Part shown: piece after piece, positions 51,669 to 61,199 of the stretch
Layout: each line of letters opens with the position of its first letter
Position numbering within the stretch: position 1 is the stretch's first letter
Source: Pollutibacter soli
GTDB lineage: Bacteria > Bacteroidota > Bacteroidia > Chitinophagales > Chitinophagaceae
Assembly: GCA_029269725.1 (NCBI GenBank)
Contig: JARJHS010000002.1
Location: 372,001 to 436,000, forward strand
Direction: 5' to 3'
Length of the DNA stretch: 64,000 nucleotides
The notes under the pieces: generated by a model
The model's database searches: none
The model's input: the letters and a program-made list of their open reading frames with translations, nothing else
What the model was told of the DNA's origin: nothing
Position numbers and translations under genes: made by a program

Positions 51669-53432
51669 ATGAAGTATACACAGATTACAGATCCGTTTGG
51701 AAATCTTGTTTTATCCGCACTGGTGGCATCGTTGCCCATCATATTTATCTTCTGGGCATTGATCATAAAAAAGATGAAAGGGTACAAGGCCAGTTTGCTG
51801 ACAGCCATAGTTGCTCTTGCAGTTTCAATTTTCGCATATGGCATGCCGATAGGTACAGCTCTTTTATCTGCTTTGTACGGGGCTATGTATGGGTTTTTCC
51901 CGATCTGCTGGATTATCATTGGCGCTGTTTTTTTATTTAATATGACGGTAAGAAGCGGACAGTTTGAAGTGATCAGGTCTTTTATGGCTTCGGTTACGCC
52001 TGACCGACGGTTGCAGGCCATACTTATTGCATTTTCATTCGGCGCTTTCCTCGAAGGGGCTACCGGTTTCGGCGCTCCTATCGCTATCAGTGCCGCTATG
52101 CTCGTTGGCCTGGGATTTCAACCGATATACGCAGCTGGAATTTGCCTGATTGCAAATACGGCACCCGTGGCATTTGGTGCTATCGGAACGCCAATTATCG
52201 CGGCTGCGAAAGTGAGCGATATTCCTGCCATGGCGATATCGCAATTGGTAGGAAGGACATTACCTGTGCTGTCGATCGTGGTTCCACTATACCTGGTGGT
52301 ATTGATGACCGGCTTTAAACGTTCGGTTGAGGTGATGCCAGCCATCCTGGTTTCGGGAATCACGTTTGCAGTTTTTCAATGGTACTCATCAAATTACCTG
52401 GGCCCGATGTTGCCGGATGTGGTGGCAGGGCTTGCATCCATCATTGCAATGCTGCTTTTACTGAAATGCTGGAAACCCCAAACCTGTTGGCGGTTTAATG
52501 AAGAGCCGCCGCAAACAATTGATATGTCACGCAAATACACTAACCTTGAAATATTCAGAGCATGGTCGCCATTTATTGTAATGACAATAATAGTAATCGC
52601 CTGGGGCTTACCTTCTGTAAAAGATGCATTAAATTCAATTGGCCATGTCAAATTTCATTTACCCGGAATGGAGAATTCGATAATACAAGCGAATGGATCG
52701 GTTTTGCCCATTAAACCTTTCGAACTGAACTTCCTCTCTACCCCCGGTAGCGGCTTGTTGCTGGCCGGATTGATTTCTCTGCCATTGCTCGGCCTGAGCT
52801 TTAAAAGTGGCCTGCGTATCTATCTCGAAACGCTCAGCCAACTCAGATTTCCTCTGATAACTATTTCATCGGTTGTAGCATTCGCATTTATCGCCAATAA
52901 TAGCGGTATGTCAATTACAATGGCCATGGCTTTAGCTGCCACTGGATTTATGTTTCCTTTCTTTTCACCGATACTCGGATGGCTCGGTGTTTTTCTTACT
53001 GGATCGGACACTTCATCCAATGCGTTGTTCTGCAAACTTCAGTATAATTCAGCTGAAGTAATCGGAGTTGACCCCTTGGTAACAGTAAGCGCAAATGCAT
53101 CGGGCGGAGTGACCGGTAAAATGATTTCACCGCAATCCATCGCTATCGGATCCGCTGCAGTCGGCCTTATCGGCAAGGAAGCCAATCTTTTCAGATTTAC
53201 GGTCAAACACAGCTTTATCATGTTGTTTGTCATTTGCGTGCTTACCGTGCTCCAGGCCTATGTTTTTAAATGGATCGTTCCGGACTATTCAACATCTGAA
53301 GCTGTTCAGACAGTATCTCCCGGTTCTGCCTGGACAGGTTACTTGATACTTGCAGGAATGGTCGTCTTACTTTCGGTAGTGTCAGCAATTCTTATTTCTC
53401 AGAACGGAAAAGTAAAAAGTGTGAAACAGTAA
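51669..53432 (+). CDS. lctP: L-lactate permease family transporter (LctP/LldP)
   Basis: A 587-residue inner-membrane transporter with about 13-14 hydrophobic helices. Family hallmarks: SFGAFLEGATGFGAPIAISAAMLVGLGF, IANTAPVAFGAIGTPI, and near the C-terminus FLTGSDTSSNALFCKLQ with SANASGGVTGKMISPQSIAI. Characterised members (LldP, GlcA) carry lactate and glycolate with protons. The malate synthase gene 69 bp downstream makes glycolate, or another route to glyoxylate, a reasonable guess for the substrate. Confidence 0.93.
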   Translation: MKYTQITDPFGNLVLSALVASLPIIFIFWALIIKKMKGYKASLLTAIVALAVSIFAYGMPIGTALLSALYGAMYGFFPICWIIIGAVFLFNMTVRSGQFEVIRSFMASVTPDRRLQAILIAFSFGAFLEGATGFGAPIAISAAMLVGLGFQPIYAAGICLIANTAPVAFGAIGTPIIAAAKVSDIPAMAISQLVGRTLPVLSIVVPLYLVVLMTGFKRSVEVMPAILVSGITFAVFQWYSSNYLGPMLPDVVAGLASIIAMLLLLKCWKPQTCWRFNEEPPQTIDMSRKYTNLEIFRAWSPFIVMTIIVIAWGLPSVKDALNSIGHVKFHLPGMENSIIQANGSVLPIKPFELNFLSTPGSGLLLAGLISLPLLGLSFKSGLRIYLETLSQLRFPLITISSVVAFAFIANNSGMSITMAMALAATGFMFPFFSPILGWLGVFLTGSDTSSNALFCKLQYNSAEVIGVDPLVTVSANASGGVTGKMISPQSIAIGSAAVGLIGKEANLFRFTVKHSFIMLFVICVLTVLQAYVFKWIVPDYSTSEAVQTVSPGSAWTGYLILAGMVVLLSVVSAILISQNGKVKSVKQ

Positions 53433-53501
53433 CGACTACAGCATGTCGGATTATTCCAATCAGTTAATTTATCCGTAGAATATAACACCTAACAACCATT
53501 T

Positions 53502-55382
53502 ATGGAATTGACAAATGTTTTTATAAGAAACAATCTCGCAGAATTATATAGTGATGTATTGACACCTGAAGTGCTTGAAGTTCTGTCAGAGCTGTCCAGT
53601 TTTAATGGTGTGATCAAAGATGCAATGAGTGAACGCATCCGTCAGAGAAATGAAAGATTTCTGCAAAAGAAGCGGATCGCATTTTCTGATCCTGGTTCCC
53701 ATATTCCTAATACAAATATCCTTGTAAGTGATGCCAGAGAGGGAAAATTTGAAGGAGCTGTTATACCTGCAGACCTTCGGCGTCAATGGATCCAGGGAAC
53801 GGGCCCTGCGGCAAAACCCAAGGCGCAGTTAAAAAGCAGCATCCGTAACGTCGCCTATGCGTTGCTGTCAGGCGCCGATGGCTGGATGTTTGATGGAGAA
53901 GATGCGCTGGGGCAGATTACCACGATGTCCCTGGATAATCAACGAAATCTGAAACTGGCCATTCACAACGATCCGGTTTTCCTTGAAGTCGCAGAACAGG
54001 TGGCGGGTGAAATGAATAACTGGTCCAGGAGTTTTCTGGGCTACGATATGATTACTGATTGGAAAGAGCAGTTGAATTTCACGACAAAAATTTTCCGTGC
54101 GCGTGGATTGCATCTTGATGACCGGCATATCCGGGACGCCCAGGGAATTCAGATGGCTGCATCCATTGTTGATGTCTCCATGTATGTGGTAAACAACTAC
54201 AGGCAGTTAATGAAAACAGGTTCATCTATTGTATTGTATCTGCCTAAAATTCAGAAAGCAGGTGAGGCTGCAATATGGAACAAACTGCTTAATGCGCTTG
54301 AAAAGAAATTGGAATTACCAAAGGGGACGATAAAAGTATATGTTCTCGTGGAGCAGCTTGAAGCGACATTTCAACTCATGGAAATCCGTGCTGCACTAGG
54401 AAAACATTTTGTTGGATACAACACAGGAAGATGGGATTATATCAACAGTGTTTCGGATGCATTGGCGTGGGATCCGGCGTTCATCAATCCTGACATTGAA
54501 TCTATTACGATGACTTATGGTTACATGAGGTATTATGAGGACCGGGTACGGAGAGCAGTAAACACGCCGGACGTCAACGGAAACTATGCGTTATGGCAGG
54601 GCGGGATGGAACCTAATATCCCTGTTGGTTCTGCTGCGGGTGTTGCAGCGGGTATGAAGAAAGCGCTTGCCGGAGCAGAAAGGGAACAAAGAGAAGGGGC
54701 CAGCGGGAAATGGGTGGCACATTGGAAGATGGTTCATATTGTAAGGCCGGTATGGGAAAAAATCAAAAATGACAATCAGTTAGGACGCAATTTTGCGCCA
54801 TTGACATATACACCGGAAGATGCAGAAAAGCTTTCGGTGATTGAACCATCAGAGCGTACGATCAGGGGCGCCAGAAATCTTATCAGTGTCGCATTACAAT
54901 ATGCAAATGCATTCGGTCAGGGAATGCAGGCAGCAGCCATCAAACCGGCGGATTTCTTCAAAGATGACAACATTCTGTACCTGATGGAAGATATGGCAAC
55001 GGGTGAAATCCGTTTGAGTATACTATGGGAATGGATACATAAAAAAGCTGAAATCACTGTGCACGATCAACAGACAGGGACTCGCGCAGGAGACGTTTTT
55101 ACGATGGCTTTATTTGAAAAATTACTTGATGAAGAATATCAGAAGTTGCTTGAAGCGGATGACAAAGATGTATATCAGCATTCAAAACAAACCACTTTAC
55201 CGATTGCCCGCTCGATAGTGGAAACATATATCAGCAGTGAATCCAAACTGCCGTGGTTTATAGATTTACTGAACATCAATCTGAATAATTCAGATCCGAT
55301 GGAGGCAAAAAAAAGGATTGCATTATATGTTGATGCATTCAGAAAAGACGGGACCCGGATAACCGGAAATATTGATTATTAA
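53502..55382 (+). CDS. Divergent malate synthase A-type enzyme
   Basis: Predicted to condense glyoxylate with acetyl-CoA to malate; 626 residues against about 530 for typical MSA. Family landmarks: ALLSGADGWMFDGEDALGQ, VLVEQLEATFQLMEIRAALG, GYNTGRWDYINSV, QGGMEPNIPV, GKWVAHWKMVHIVRPVWE and LMEDMATGEIRLSILWEWIH, in which the Asp aligns with the proposed catalytic base. Several usually fixed positions differ: the signature GLNCGRWDYIF reads GYNTGRWDYIN, and IET reads VEQ. Activity or substrate may therefore be altered. It pairs with the upstream permease. No isocitrate lyase gene is in the window. Confidence 0.8.
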   Translation: MELTNVFIRNNLAELYSDVLTPEVLEVLSELSSFNGVIKDAMSERIRQRNERFLQKKRIAFSDPGSHIPNTNILVSDAREGKFEGAVIPADLRRQWIQGTGPAAKPKAQLKSSIRNVAYALLSGADGWMFDGEDALGQITTMSLDNQRNLKLAIHNDPVFLEVAEQVAGEMNNWSRSFLGYDMITDWKEQLNFTTKIFRARGLHLDDRHIRDAQGIQMAASIVDVSMYVVNNYRQLMKTGSSIVLYLPKIQKAGEAAIWNKLLNALEKKLELPKGTIKVYVLVEQLEATFQLMEIRAALGKHFVGYNTGRWDYINSVSDALAWDPAFINPDIESITMTYGYMRYYEDRVRRAVNTPDVNGNYALWQGGMEPNIPVGSAAGVAAGMKKALAGAEREQREGASGKWVAHWKMVHIVRPVWEKIKNDNQLGRNFAPLTYTPEDAEKLSVIEPSERTIRGARNLISVALQYANAFGQGMQAAAIKPADFFKDDNILYLMEDMATGEIRLSILWEWIHKKAEITVHDQQTGTRAGDVFTMALFEKLLDEEYQKLLEADDKDVYQHSKQTTLPIARSIVETYISSESKLPWFIDLLNINLNNSDPMEAKKRIALYVDAFRKDGTRITGNIDY

Positions 55383-55427
55383 TGACCCTGCCGGATTACA
55401 GTGGGTGGATGTGTTGCATAGAAAAAG

Positions 55428-55480
55428 CAGATGAACATTCAACGTTTAACGTATCACGTTATACGTTGAACGTTCATCTG
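55428..55480. repeat. Large inverted repeat with AACGTT words
   Basis: The left arm CAGATGAACATTCAACGT and the right arm ACGTTGAACGTTCATCTG are complementary over 18 bp with one mismatch. They enclose further TAACGT/ACGTTA words. It lies 45 bp after the malate synthase stop codon and before the oppositely oriented bTHX gene; probably a bidirectional terminator-like repeat. Confidence 0.6.
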
Positions 55481-55562
55481 TACTAAAAATACTCTCGTTT
55501 ATTATATTTAGACTCCTGCCATTGCAGTGTCTAATTTTCAAGCTTACACATTAAACTTTCAA

Positions 55563-55679
55563 CTATTTCTCAGACGATTTTTTTGGCGCTGCTTTTTTCG
55601 CCGGGCGTGCAGGACGTGATTTTCCAAAAGAACCTTTGAAGATTTTTCCTTTTTTTGATTTTTTATCTCCTCTTCCCAT
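55563..55679 (-). CDS. 30S ribosomal protein bTHX
   Basis: A 38-codon gene that is easy to miss. The protein starts MGRGDKKSKKGKIFKGSFGK and continues with a Lys/Pro/Ala-rich tail (SRPARPAKKAAPKKSSEK). This matches the small basic bTHX/S31-type protein that binds at the top of the 30S head in Thermus and is conserved in Bacteroidota. It lies about 83 bp downstream of HU on the same strand, after a terminator. Confidence 0.88.
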   Translation of the reverse strand: MGRGDKKSKKGKIFKGSFGKSRPARPAKKAAPKKSSEK

Positions 55680-55708
55680 GATGTGATTTTTAATTCGTAC
55701 AAAAATAG

Positions 55709-55745
55709 AAAAAGCAAGCTACAAATACTGCAGACTTGCTTTTTT
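55709..55745 (-). terminator. Terminator after HU
   Basis: On the minus strand, AAAAAGCAAG pairs with CTTGCTTTTT (10 bp, 16-nt loop) and is followed by a T-rich run, 17 bp after the HU stop codon. Confidence 0.75.
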
Positions 55746-55762
55746 AATGCGTTGGGTTGCGA

Positions 55763-56032
55763 TTATAATTTAGCTGTCAGTTCTTTACCAGCTTTGAAAC
55801 GGGCAACCTTTTTAGCTTTGATTTTAATTACTTCTCCGGTTTGAGGGTTACGGCCATTGCGTGCTGCTCTTTTTGAAACAGAGAAAGTGCCAAAACCTAC
55901 CAGGGTAACTTTACCATTTCCTTTCAAAGTTTTAGTAACTGCTTCAATGAAAGAATCCAGGGTAGCGTTAGCCTGTGTTTTTGTAATGCCAGCGTCATCA
56001 GCAATTTTGGCAATCAATTCAGCTTTGTTCAT
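55763..56032 (-). CDS. HU-family DNA-binding protein
   Basis: An 89-residue nucleoid protein that binds and bends DNA as a dimer. The sequence [46 protein letters not shown], then [19 protein letters not shown], is a standard HU. The GRNPQTGE beta-arm with its intercalating Pro is intact. Promoter and terminator flank it, so it is transcribed alone. Confidence 0.97.
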   Translation of the reverse strand: MNKAELIAKIADDAGITKTQANATLDSFIEAVTKTLKGNGKVTLVGFGTFSVSKRAARNGRNPQTGEVIKIKAKKVARFKAGKELTAKL

Positions 56033-56064
56033 AGTAGAATTTTTTAAAAAATTTTAAACGTCGA

Positions 56065-56093
56065 CAAATTTATAGGCTTTTCATTTATCACAA
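56065..56093 (-). promoter_or_regulatory. HU promoter
   Basis: On the minus strand, TTG (56091-56093), an 18-nt spacer and TAAATTTG (56065-56072), a full consensus match, about 33 bp before the HU start codon. I see nothing else in the 280-bp gap up to the DUF4286 gene. Confidence 0.65.
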
Positions 56094-56314
56094 AATTTTT
56101 TTTGATTAATAGATTGGGCTGTAAGCCGCGTCCTGCCTGCATTGCAGCCTTATCGATCAAAATTGATTTTTGTGTAATTTTTACATCGACGGCTGAAACC
56201 CTTATGGCTGTTGATTTTCAGCATGATGGCCTGAAATACTGAACTGCTGCGGCTTCTAAAAGAATATACTATTAATTTTCAGTGGGAAAAGTTAATATAT
56301 CATATTTTCCACAG

Positions 56315-56620
56315 TCAGTTAATAACCTCCATTATTGTGCGGAATAAGTAAACCTGCTCTCCCCATGCATCAATTACATGTTGTCTCATTAAAGGCGCAT
56401 GTTGATGTATATAAGTGTGATAGTGATCAAGATGACTGCAGAAATATTGAATCGCATAAGTCACACCGTCACTCTCATCCTGTTCTAGTAAATGAAGAAT
56501 TCTGTGATGAGTAAATAAACCTGTCGACAGAACATCGGGGATATGTACTTCCTTCATCCAGCGCAGCCAGGATTCGTGTACGGCCAAATCCACTTTTGCA
56601 GTAACATTATAAATGTACAT
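56315..56620 (-). CDS. DUF4286-family protein
   Basis: A 101-residue protein of the DUF4286 family, typical of Bacteroidota: MYIYNVTAKVDLAVHESWLRWMKEVHIPDVLSTGLF, then YAIQYFCSHLDHYHTYIHQHAPLMRQ. It probably has a ferredoxin-like alpha/beta fold and its function is unknown. The gene lies 32 bp downstream of the exonuclease III gene and is likely co-transcribed with it. Confidence 0.88.
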   Translation of the reverse strand: MYIYNVTAKVDLAVHESWLRWMKEVHIPDVLSTGLFTHHRILHLLEQDESDGVTYAIQYFCSHLDHYHTYIHQHAPLMRQHVIDAWGEQVYLFRTIMEVIN

Positions 56621-56652
56621 GCTAAAATATTTTTAATAACAACAAATAACTA

Positions 56653-57420
56653 CTACAATTTAAGATCGAGAAATACGGGACAGTGATCACTGTGTTTTAC
56701 ATCAGGATAGATATCTGCGTTTTGAATGCTTTTTTTTAATGGCTCTGTGACATTGATATAATCTATGCGCCATCCTTTATTCTGTAAACGAACTGAAGGG
56801 AAACGTTGGCTCCACCACGAATAACGATCCGGCTCCGGATGAATCGCTCTGAAACTATCAATCCATCCGCTTGCATAAAATTTATCCATCCAGCTTCTTT
56901 CTTCAGGAAGAAATCCGGATGAATTTTTATTTCCTTTCGGATCGTGGATATCAATTTCTTTATGGGCGATATTGTAATCGCCACAGAGAACCAGTTTCGG
57001 ATTTTTTTTTCGAAGGTTGCTGAGGTAATCGAAAAATTCCTCGAGCCATTGATATTTATATGTCTGGCGAATATCGCCTGAAGTGCCCGAAGGAAAATAT
57101 GCATTGATCAACCTGACAGGTCCGAAATCAAGTTGAATTACGCGGCCTTCTTCATCGCTCACCTGGTGGCCTGATCCATACACCACATTATCGGGTTTCA
57201 ATTTTGAAAGAACGGCAACTCCGCTATAACCTTTCTTTTGCGCACTGTACCAATAATCATGATAGCCCAGGTCAGTAAACTGCTGATGAGGAACATTATC
57301 TCTATGGGCCTTTGTTTCCTGGATACAAATAATGTCTGCCGGATCGGTCTTCAACCAATCCAGAAATCCTTTATTTAGCGCAGCACGAATTCCGTTCAGG
57401 TTATAACTGATGATTCTCAT
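56653..57420 (-). CDS. xth: Exodeoxyribonuclease III / AP endonuclease
   Basis: A base-excision repair endonuclease of 255 residues (EEP fold). Motifs: SYNLNGIRAALNKGFLDWL, IICIQETKAH with the metal Glu, GYHDYWYSAQKKGYSGVAVL, LCGDYNIAHKEIDIHDPKGN and the C-terminal WRIDYINVTEPL with KHSDHCPVFLDL, which supplies the catalytic His/Asp. The length is normal. Confidence 0.95.
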   Translation of the reverse strand: MRIISYNLNGIRAALNKGFLDWLKTDPADIICIQETKAHRDNVPHQQFTDLGYHDYWYSAQKKGYSGVAVLSKLKPDNVVYGSGHQVSDEEGRVIQLDFGPVRLINAYFPSGTSGDIRQTYKYQWLEEFFDYLSNLRKKNPKLVLCGDYNIAHKEIDIHDPKGNKNSSGFLPEERSWMDKFYASGWIDSFRAIHPEPDRYSWWSQRFPSVRLQNKGWRIDYINVTEPLKKSIQNADIYPDVKHSDHCPVFLDLKL

Positions 57421-57486
57421 ACGACTAAAGTATGGAAAAAGGCGATTGATTCTGTTTGTACACGCAGGTCATCCTGGTGAAACATT

Positions 57487-58278
57487 TTATTTATCGAACA
57501 GGGTGAGCAGCTGAACAATTTTATCTTCTCCGCTGTCAACCGCAATAAATCCGGCAGTTGGTCGCGCAAGATCAATAGTAATATAGATGATGATGCAGGC
57601 CAGTAAAATAAAGCCGGCGATCACTACCCAGTCTTTGGTTTTAAGCATTGGCGAAGTAAAACCTCCGAGGAAACTGACGAAGAGCGCCAGGGAAAATAAC
57701 ATTACTGAAATTGGAAGTGGAACACCGGTGACCAGCAGCGCATCTCTTCTCGCTGCGATGTCGAACATATTTGTCAATGTTGCTAAAAGTGCTGCACCCG
57801 CCGGACCGTATCCAGGTTGCTTGGAAAGATCTGTTACCATGCGCCACAAGCGTACACCCACTTCAGCTCCTTCCTGCTGCAATTTTGCAGACTCAGAAAG
57901 ATCCTGTGATTTGTTGTAGTATTCAATTCTTAATTCGAGATATCTTTTTAATTCATCATTAAAAGAAGTTTGCATACTGTCGGATAGCGTTTCTGATCGC
58001 AGGATCGCGTTGCGGATAGAGTTCGCTTCATCAATCATTACAGCCCGGAAATTTTCAAACCGGCTTGAAGCATTTCCGAATGTAATTGCCAGCACAAATC
58101 CCCAAAGACCAAATAAAGCGCCAAGCAAAGGGCCAGCACCTCCCGGTGAATCTGATTCATCCTTTTTGAGAAATTTATTACGTGTGACTTTCCCGGCAAT
58201 AACCATCAAAATACATCCGGCAAATAATATCCCGCATAATATTGCCGGATCAATATTGTAAAAGATAGAAGGTTTCAT
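57487..58278 (-). CDS. DUF4239 (bestrophin-like) membrane protein
   Basis: A 263-residue membrane protein. Two hydrophobic segments sit in the first 75 residues (LCGILFAGCILMVIAG; GPLLGALFGLWGFVLAITFG). A charged central helix region follows (SSRFENFRAVMIDEANSIRNAILR), then two C-terminal segments (ISVMLFSLALFVSFLGGF; WVVIAGFILLACIIIYITIDLARP). This is the DUF4239/bestrophin-like layout. Function is unknown. Two copies of a CTCAnGTGAG palindrome lie upstream. Confidence 0.82.
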   Translation of the reverse strand: MKPSIFYNIDPAILCGILFAGCILMVIAGKVTRNKFLKKDESDSPGGAGPLLGALFGLWGFVLAITFGNASSRFENFRAVMIDEANSIRNAILRSETLSDSMQTSFNDELKRYLELRIEYYNKSQDLSESAKLQQEGAEVGVRLWRMVTDLSKQPGYGPAGAALLATLTNMFDIAARRDALLVTGVPLPISVMLFSLALFVSFLGGFTSPMLKTKDWVVIAGFILLACIIIYITIDLARPTAGFIAVDSGEDKIVQLLTLFDK

Positions 58279-58377
58279 ACTTTATCAATTTTTGGCAAGT
58301 AAGTGAAAGCTAAATATTTTTTTCTTCAACTTTCCAAAACTGCCAAAGCTCTTAATAAAGGAAATGAAAGACCTTTT

Positions 58378-58424
58378 CTCAAGTGAGCTACAATATATAT
58401 ATGGGAAATACTAACTCACGTGAG
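58378..58424. promoter_or_regulatory. Paired palindromes upstream of the DUF4239 gene
   Basis: CTCAAGTGAG (58378-58387) and CTCACGTGAG (58415-58424) share arms CTCA/TGAG and are 37 bp apart. They lie between the metH 3' end and the DUF4239 gene, 100-146 bp before that gene's start. Spacing of about 3.5 helical turns is compatible with a pair of binding sites; no -7 element is clear. The rest of the 58279-58482 gap shows nothing else. Confidence 0.3.
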
Positions 58425-58482
58425 GGAACTACGCTTTGTACTCCTCGCATCAATTAAAGCAATTTATACAGAAGTTTAAATC

Positions 58483-61173
58483 TTATTCCAGAACGGGCCT
58501 CAGCCAGCGCTCTACAACTTCCGCATCCATATTTTTTCTCTGTGTATAATCTGCGAGCTGGTCTTTTTCAATTTTACCAACACCGAAATATTTTGATTCC
58601 GGGTGTGCAAAATACCAACCGCAGACAGAAGCTGCAGGATACATGGCTAAAGATTCTGTGAGAGAGATGCCTGTATTTTCTGTGGCATTCAACAGGTGAA
58701 ATAATTTATGCTTTTCTGTATGGTCCGGACAAGCAGGATATCCAGGAGCCGGACGAATTCCCTGGTACTCTTCTTTTATCAGCGCAGTATTGTCCAGGCT
58801 TTCCTGTGGGACATAACCCCAGTATTCTTTTCTCACTCGTTGATGCAGGCATTCAGCAAAAGCTTCTGCCAGTCGATCAGCAAGTGCCTGCAGCATGATC
58901 TTGTTATAATCGTCAAATTGAGACTCAAAACGTTTGATATGAGGCTCAATACCGGCAATGGATACTGCAAAAGCACCGATATAATCCTGTTTGTTATTTC
59001 CTTCAGGACAAATAAAATCTGCCAGGGAAAGGTTTGGCTGACCGGCAGCTTTTTTAATCTGCTGACGTAAAAACTGGAGATGTACAACTTCTCCTTCAAC
59101 ACCATTTTCATTCAACACGGAAACGGAATCACGACCATTGCTGTTTGCCGGCCAGAAGCCGATAACACCGTGGGCATCTAACCATTTTTCTTCTACGATC
59201 TGGTTCAGCAACTGATTCGCATCGTTGAATAATTTTGTTGCTTCTTTGCCTACCACTTTATCTTCAAGGATAGCAGGAAATTTTCCAGCCAGCTCCCACG
59301 CAATGAAAAACGGGCTCCAATCGATAAATGGAATCAGTTCTTTCAACGAAAAGTTTCTGAATGTTAAAGCTCCTTTTTGTTTAGGTGCAACCGGAGTAAA
59401 TAAAGACCAATCAATTTTAGATTTGTTTTCAATTGCAGCTTCGTAAGAAATATACTGCTTGGAAGTTTTTTTAGATGCAAAATCCTCTCGCAGTTTCTGG
59501 TATTCGCTGTCGATTTGTTTCAGAAAACCTGGTTTTTGTTCCTGGTTTAAAAGACTACCTGCAACAGTCACACTGCGTGAAGCATCCAGCACATGGACGA
59601 CACCATTGTCATACTGCCCGGCAATCTTTACTGCTGTATGCATCCGTGAAGTAGTGGCACCACCAATCAATAACGGCTGATGCATTTTCCTTCTTTTCAT
59701 TTCATGAGCCACATGCACCATCTCATCAAGTGAAGGCGTGATCAAGCCGCTGAGGCCAATGATATCAACGTTATGCTTCTGCGCTTCTTCCAGAATTTTA
59801 TCAGCGGGTACCATAACACCAAGGTCAATGATTTCATAACCATTACAACCCAGCACAACGCCAACAATATTTTTGCCAATATCGTGGACGTCACCTTTTA
59901 CTGTTGCCATCAGGATTTTTCCTGCTGACGAGGCTTTTGATTTTTCCAGTTCGATGTAAGGCGTAAGTACAGCAACACTTTTTTTCATTACACGCGCACT
60001 CTTCACTACCTGTGGCAGAAACATTTTTCCACTTCCGAAAAGATCGCCTACTACATCCATGCCGGCCATCAAAGGACCTTCAATAACCTCGAGAGGTTTC
60101 GGATATTTCAACCTTGCTTCTTCCGTATCCTGGTCGATGTACTCGGTAATTCCATTGACCAACGCGTGTTTTAATCTTTCTTCCACAGAATTATTGCGCC
60201 ACGACTCGTCGCGCTCGACCACCTTGCCTTTCGCTTTCACCGTTTCTGCAAAAGCAATCAGTTTTTCCGTCGCCTCATTGTTTTCATTACCCCGGTTCAT
60301 GATAACGTCTTCGCATAACTGGCGCAGTGTAGGATCTATTTCATCATACACCACCAGCTGACCGGCGTTTACAATACCCATATCCATTCCCGCCTTGATA
60401 GCATGGTACAGAAAAACCGAGTGCATGGCTTCCCGCACGTGTTCATTGCCACGGAACGAAAATGAAAGATTGCTGACGCCCCCGCTGATCTTAGCCAAAG
60501 GCATCAGTGCCTTTATTTCTTTCGTTGCACGGATAAAGTCAACAGCGTAGTTATTATGCTCTTCCAGCCCAGTCGCAATAGCGAATATGTTCAGATCGAA
60601 AATGATATCCTGCGGCGGAAAACCCAATTGTTTAGTGAGGATTTTATATGCGCGTTTACAAATGTCAATACGTCTCTGAAAATTGTCAGCCTGTCCGTTT
60701 TCATCAAAAGCCATTACGATCACTGCTGCTCCATAGCTTCTGCAGATAACAGCCTGCTCTATAAATTTCTGTTCACCTTCCTTCAGTGAAATGGAGTTCA
60801 CTATACATTTTCCCTGTACACATTTCAATCCTGCTTCGATGATGGAAAATTTTGATGAATCGATCATCACCGGAATCTTCGCGATATCGGGTTCACTCTG
60901 CAATTGATTCAGAAAAGTAACCATCGCCACTTCACCATCCAGCAACGCATCATCCATATTGACATCGAGCACCTGGGCTCCATTTTCCACCTGTTGTCTT
61001 GCTACACTAAGCGCTTCTTCATAAAGCCCTTCCCTGACAAGACGGGCAAATTTTTTCGAACCTGTGACATTGGTACGCTCACCGATATTAACAAAATTGG
61101 TTTCAGGCCGAACCACCAACGGCTCAAGTCCTGACAATCTCAGATATGGTTTGATATTAATTGCTTCTCTCAT
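58483..61173 (-). CDS. metH: Cobalamin-dependent methionine synthase, folate/B12/activation part
   Basis: An 896-residue protein carrying the second to fourth modules of MetH. The methyltetrahydrofolate (pterin-binding) domain begins [16 protein letters not shown]. The helical cap and B12 domain contain [22 protein letters not shown], with the cobalt-ligand His in DxHxxG. The AdoMet-binding reactivation domain has [15 protein letters not shown] and [19 protein letters not shown]. The homocysteine module is encoded by the separate gene upstream (26 bp gap). Together they equal one E. coli MetH. Split metH is known in Bacteroidota. Confidence 0.95.
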   Translation of the reverse strand: MREAINIKPYLRLSGLEPLVVRPETNFVNIGERTNVTGSKKFARLVREGLYEEALSVARQQVENGAQVLDVNMDDALLDGEVAMVTFLNQLQSEPDIAKIPVMIDSSKFSIIEAGLKCVQGKCIVNSISLKEGEQKFIEQAVICRSYGAAVIVMAFDENGQADNFQRRIDICKRAYKILTKQLGFPPQDIIFDLNIFAIATGLEEHNNYAVDFIRATKEIKALMPLAKISGGVSNLSFSFRGNEHVREAMHSVFLYHAIKAGMDMGIVNAGQLVVYDEIDPTLRQLCEDVIMNRGNENNEATEKLIAFAETVKAKGKVVERDESWRNNSVEERLKHALVNGITEYIDQDTEEARLKYPKPLEVIEGPLMAGMDVVGDLFGSGKMFLPQVVKSARVMKKSVAVLTPYIELEKSKASSAGKILMATVKGDVHDIGKNIVGVVLGCNGYEIIDLGVMVPADKILEEAQKHNVDIIGLSGLITPSLDEMVHVAHEMKRRKMHQPLLIGGATTSRMHTAVKIAGQYDNGVVHVLDASRSVTVAGSLLNQEQKPGFLKQIDSEYQKLREDFASKKTSKQYISYEAAIENKSKIDWSLFTPVAPKQKGALTFRNFSLKELIPFIDWSPFFIAWELAGKFPAILEDKVVGKEATKLFNDANQLLNQIVEEKWLDAHGVIGFWPANSNGRDSVSVLNENGVEGEVVHLQFLRQQIKKAAGQPNLSLADFICPEGNNKQDYIGAFAVSIAGIEPHIKRFESQFDDYNKIMLQALADRLAEAFAECLHQRVRKEYWGYVPQESLDNTALIKEEYQGIRPAPGYPACPDHTEKHKLFHLLNATENTGISLTESLAMYPAASVCGWYFAHPESKYFGVGKIEKDQLADYTQRKNMDAEVVERWLRPVLE

Positions 61174-61199
61174 AATGATTCAGAATGGAATACCTTTTC

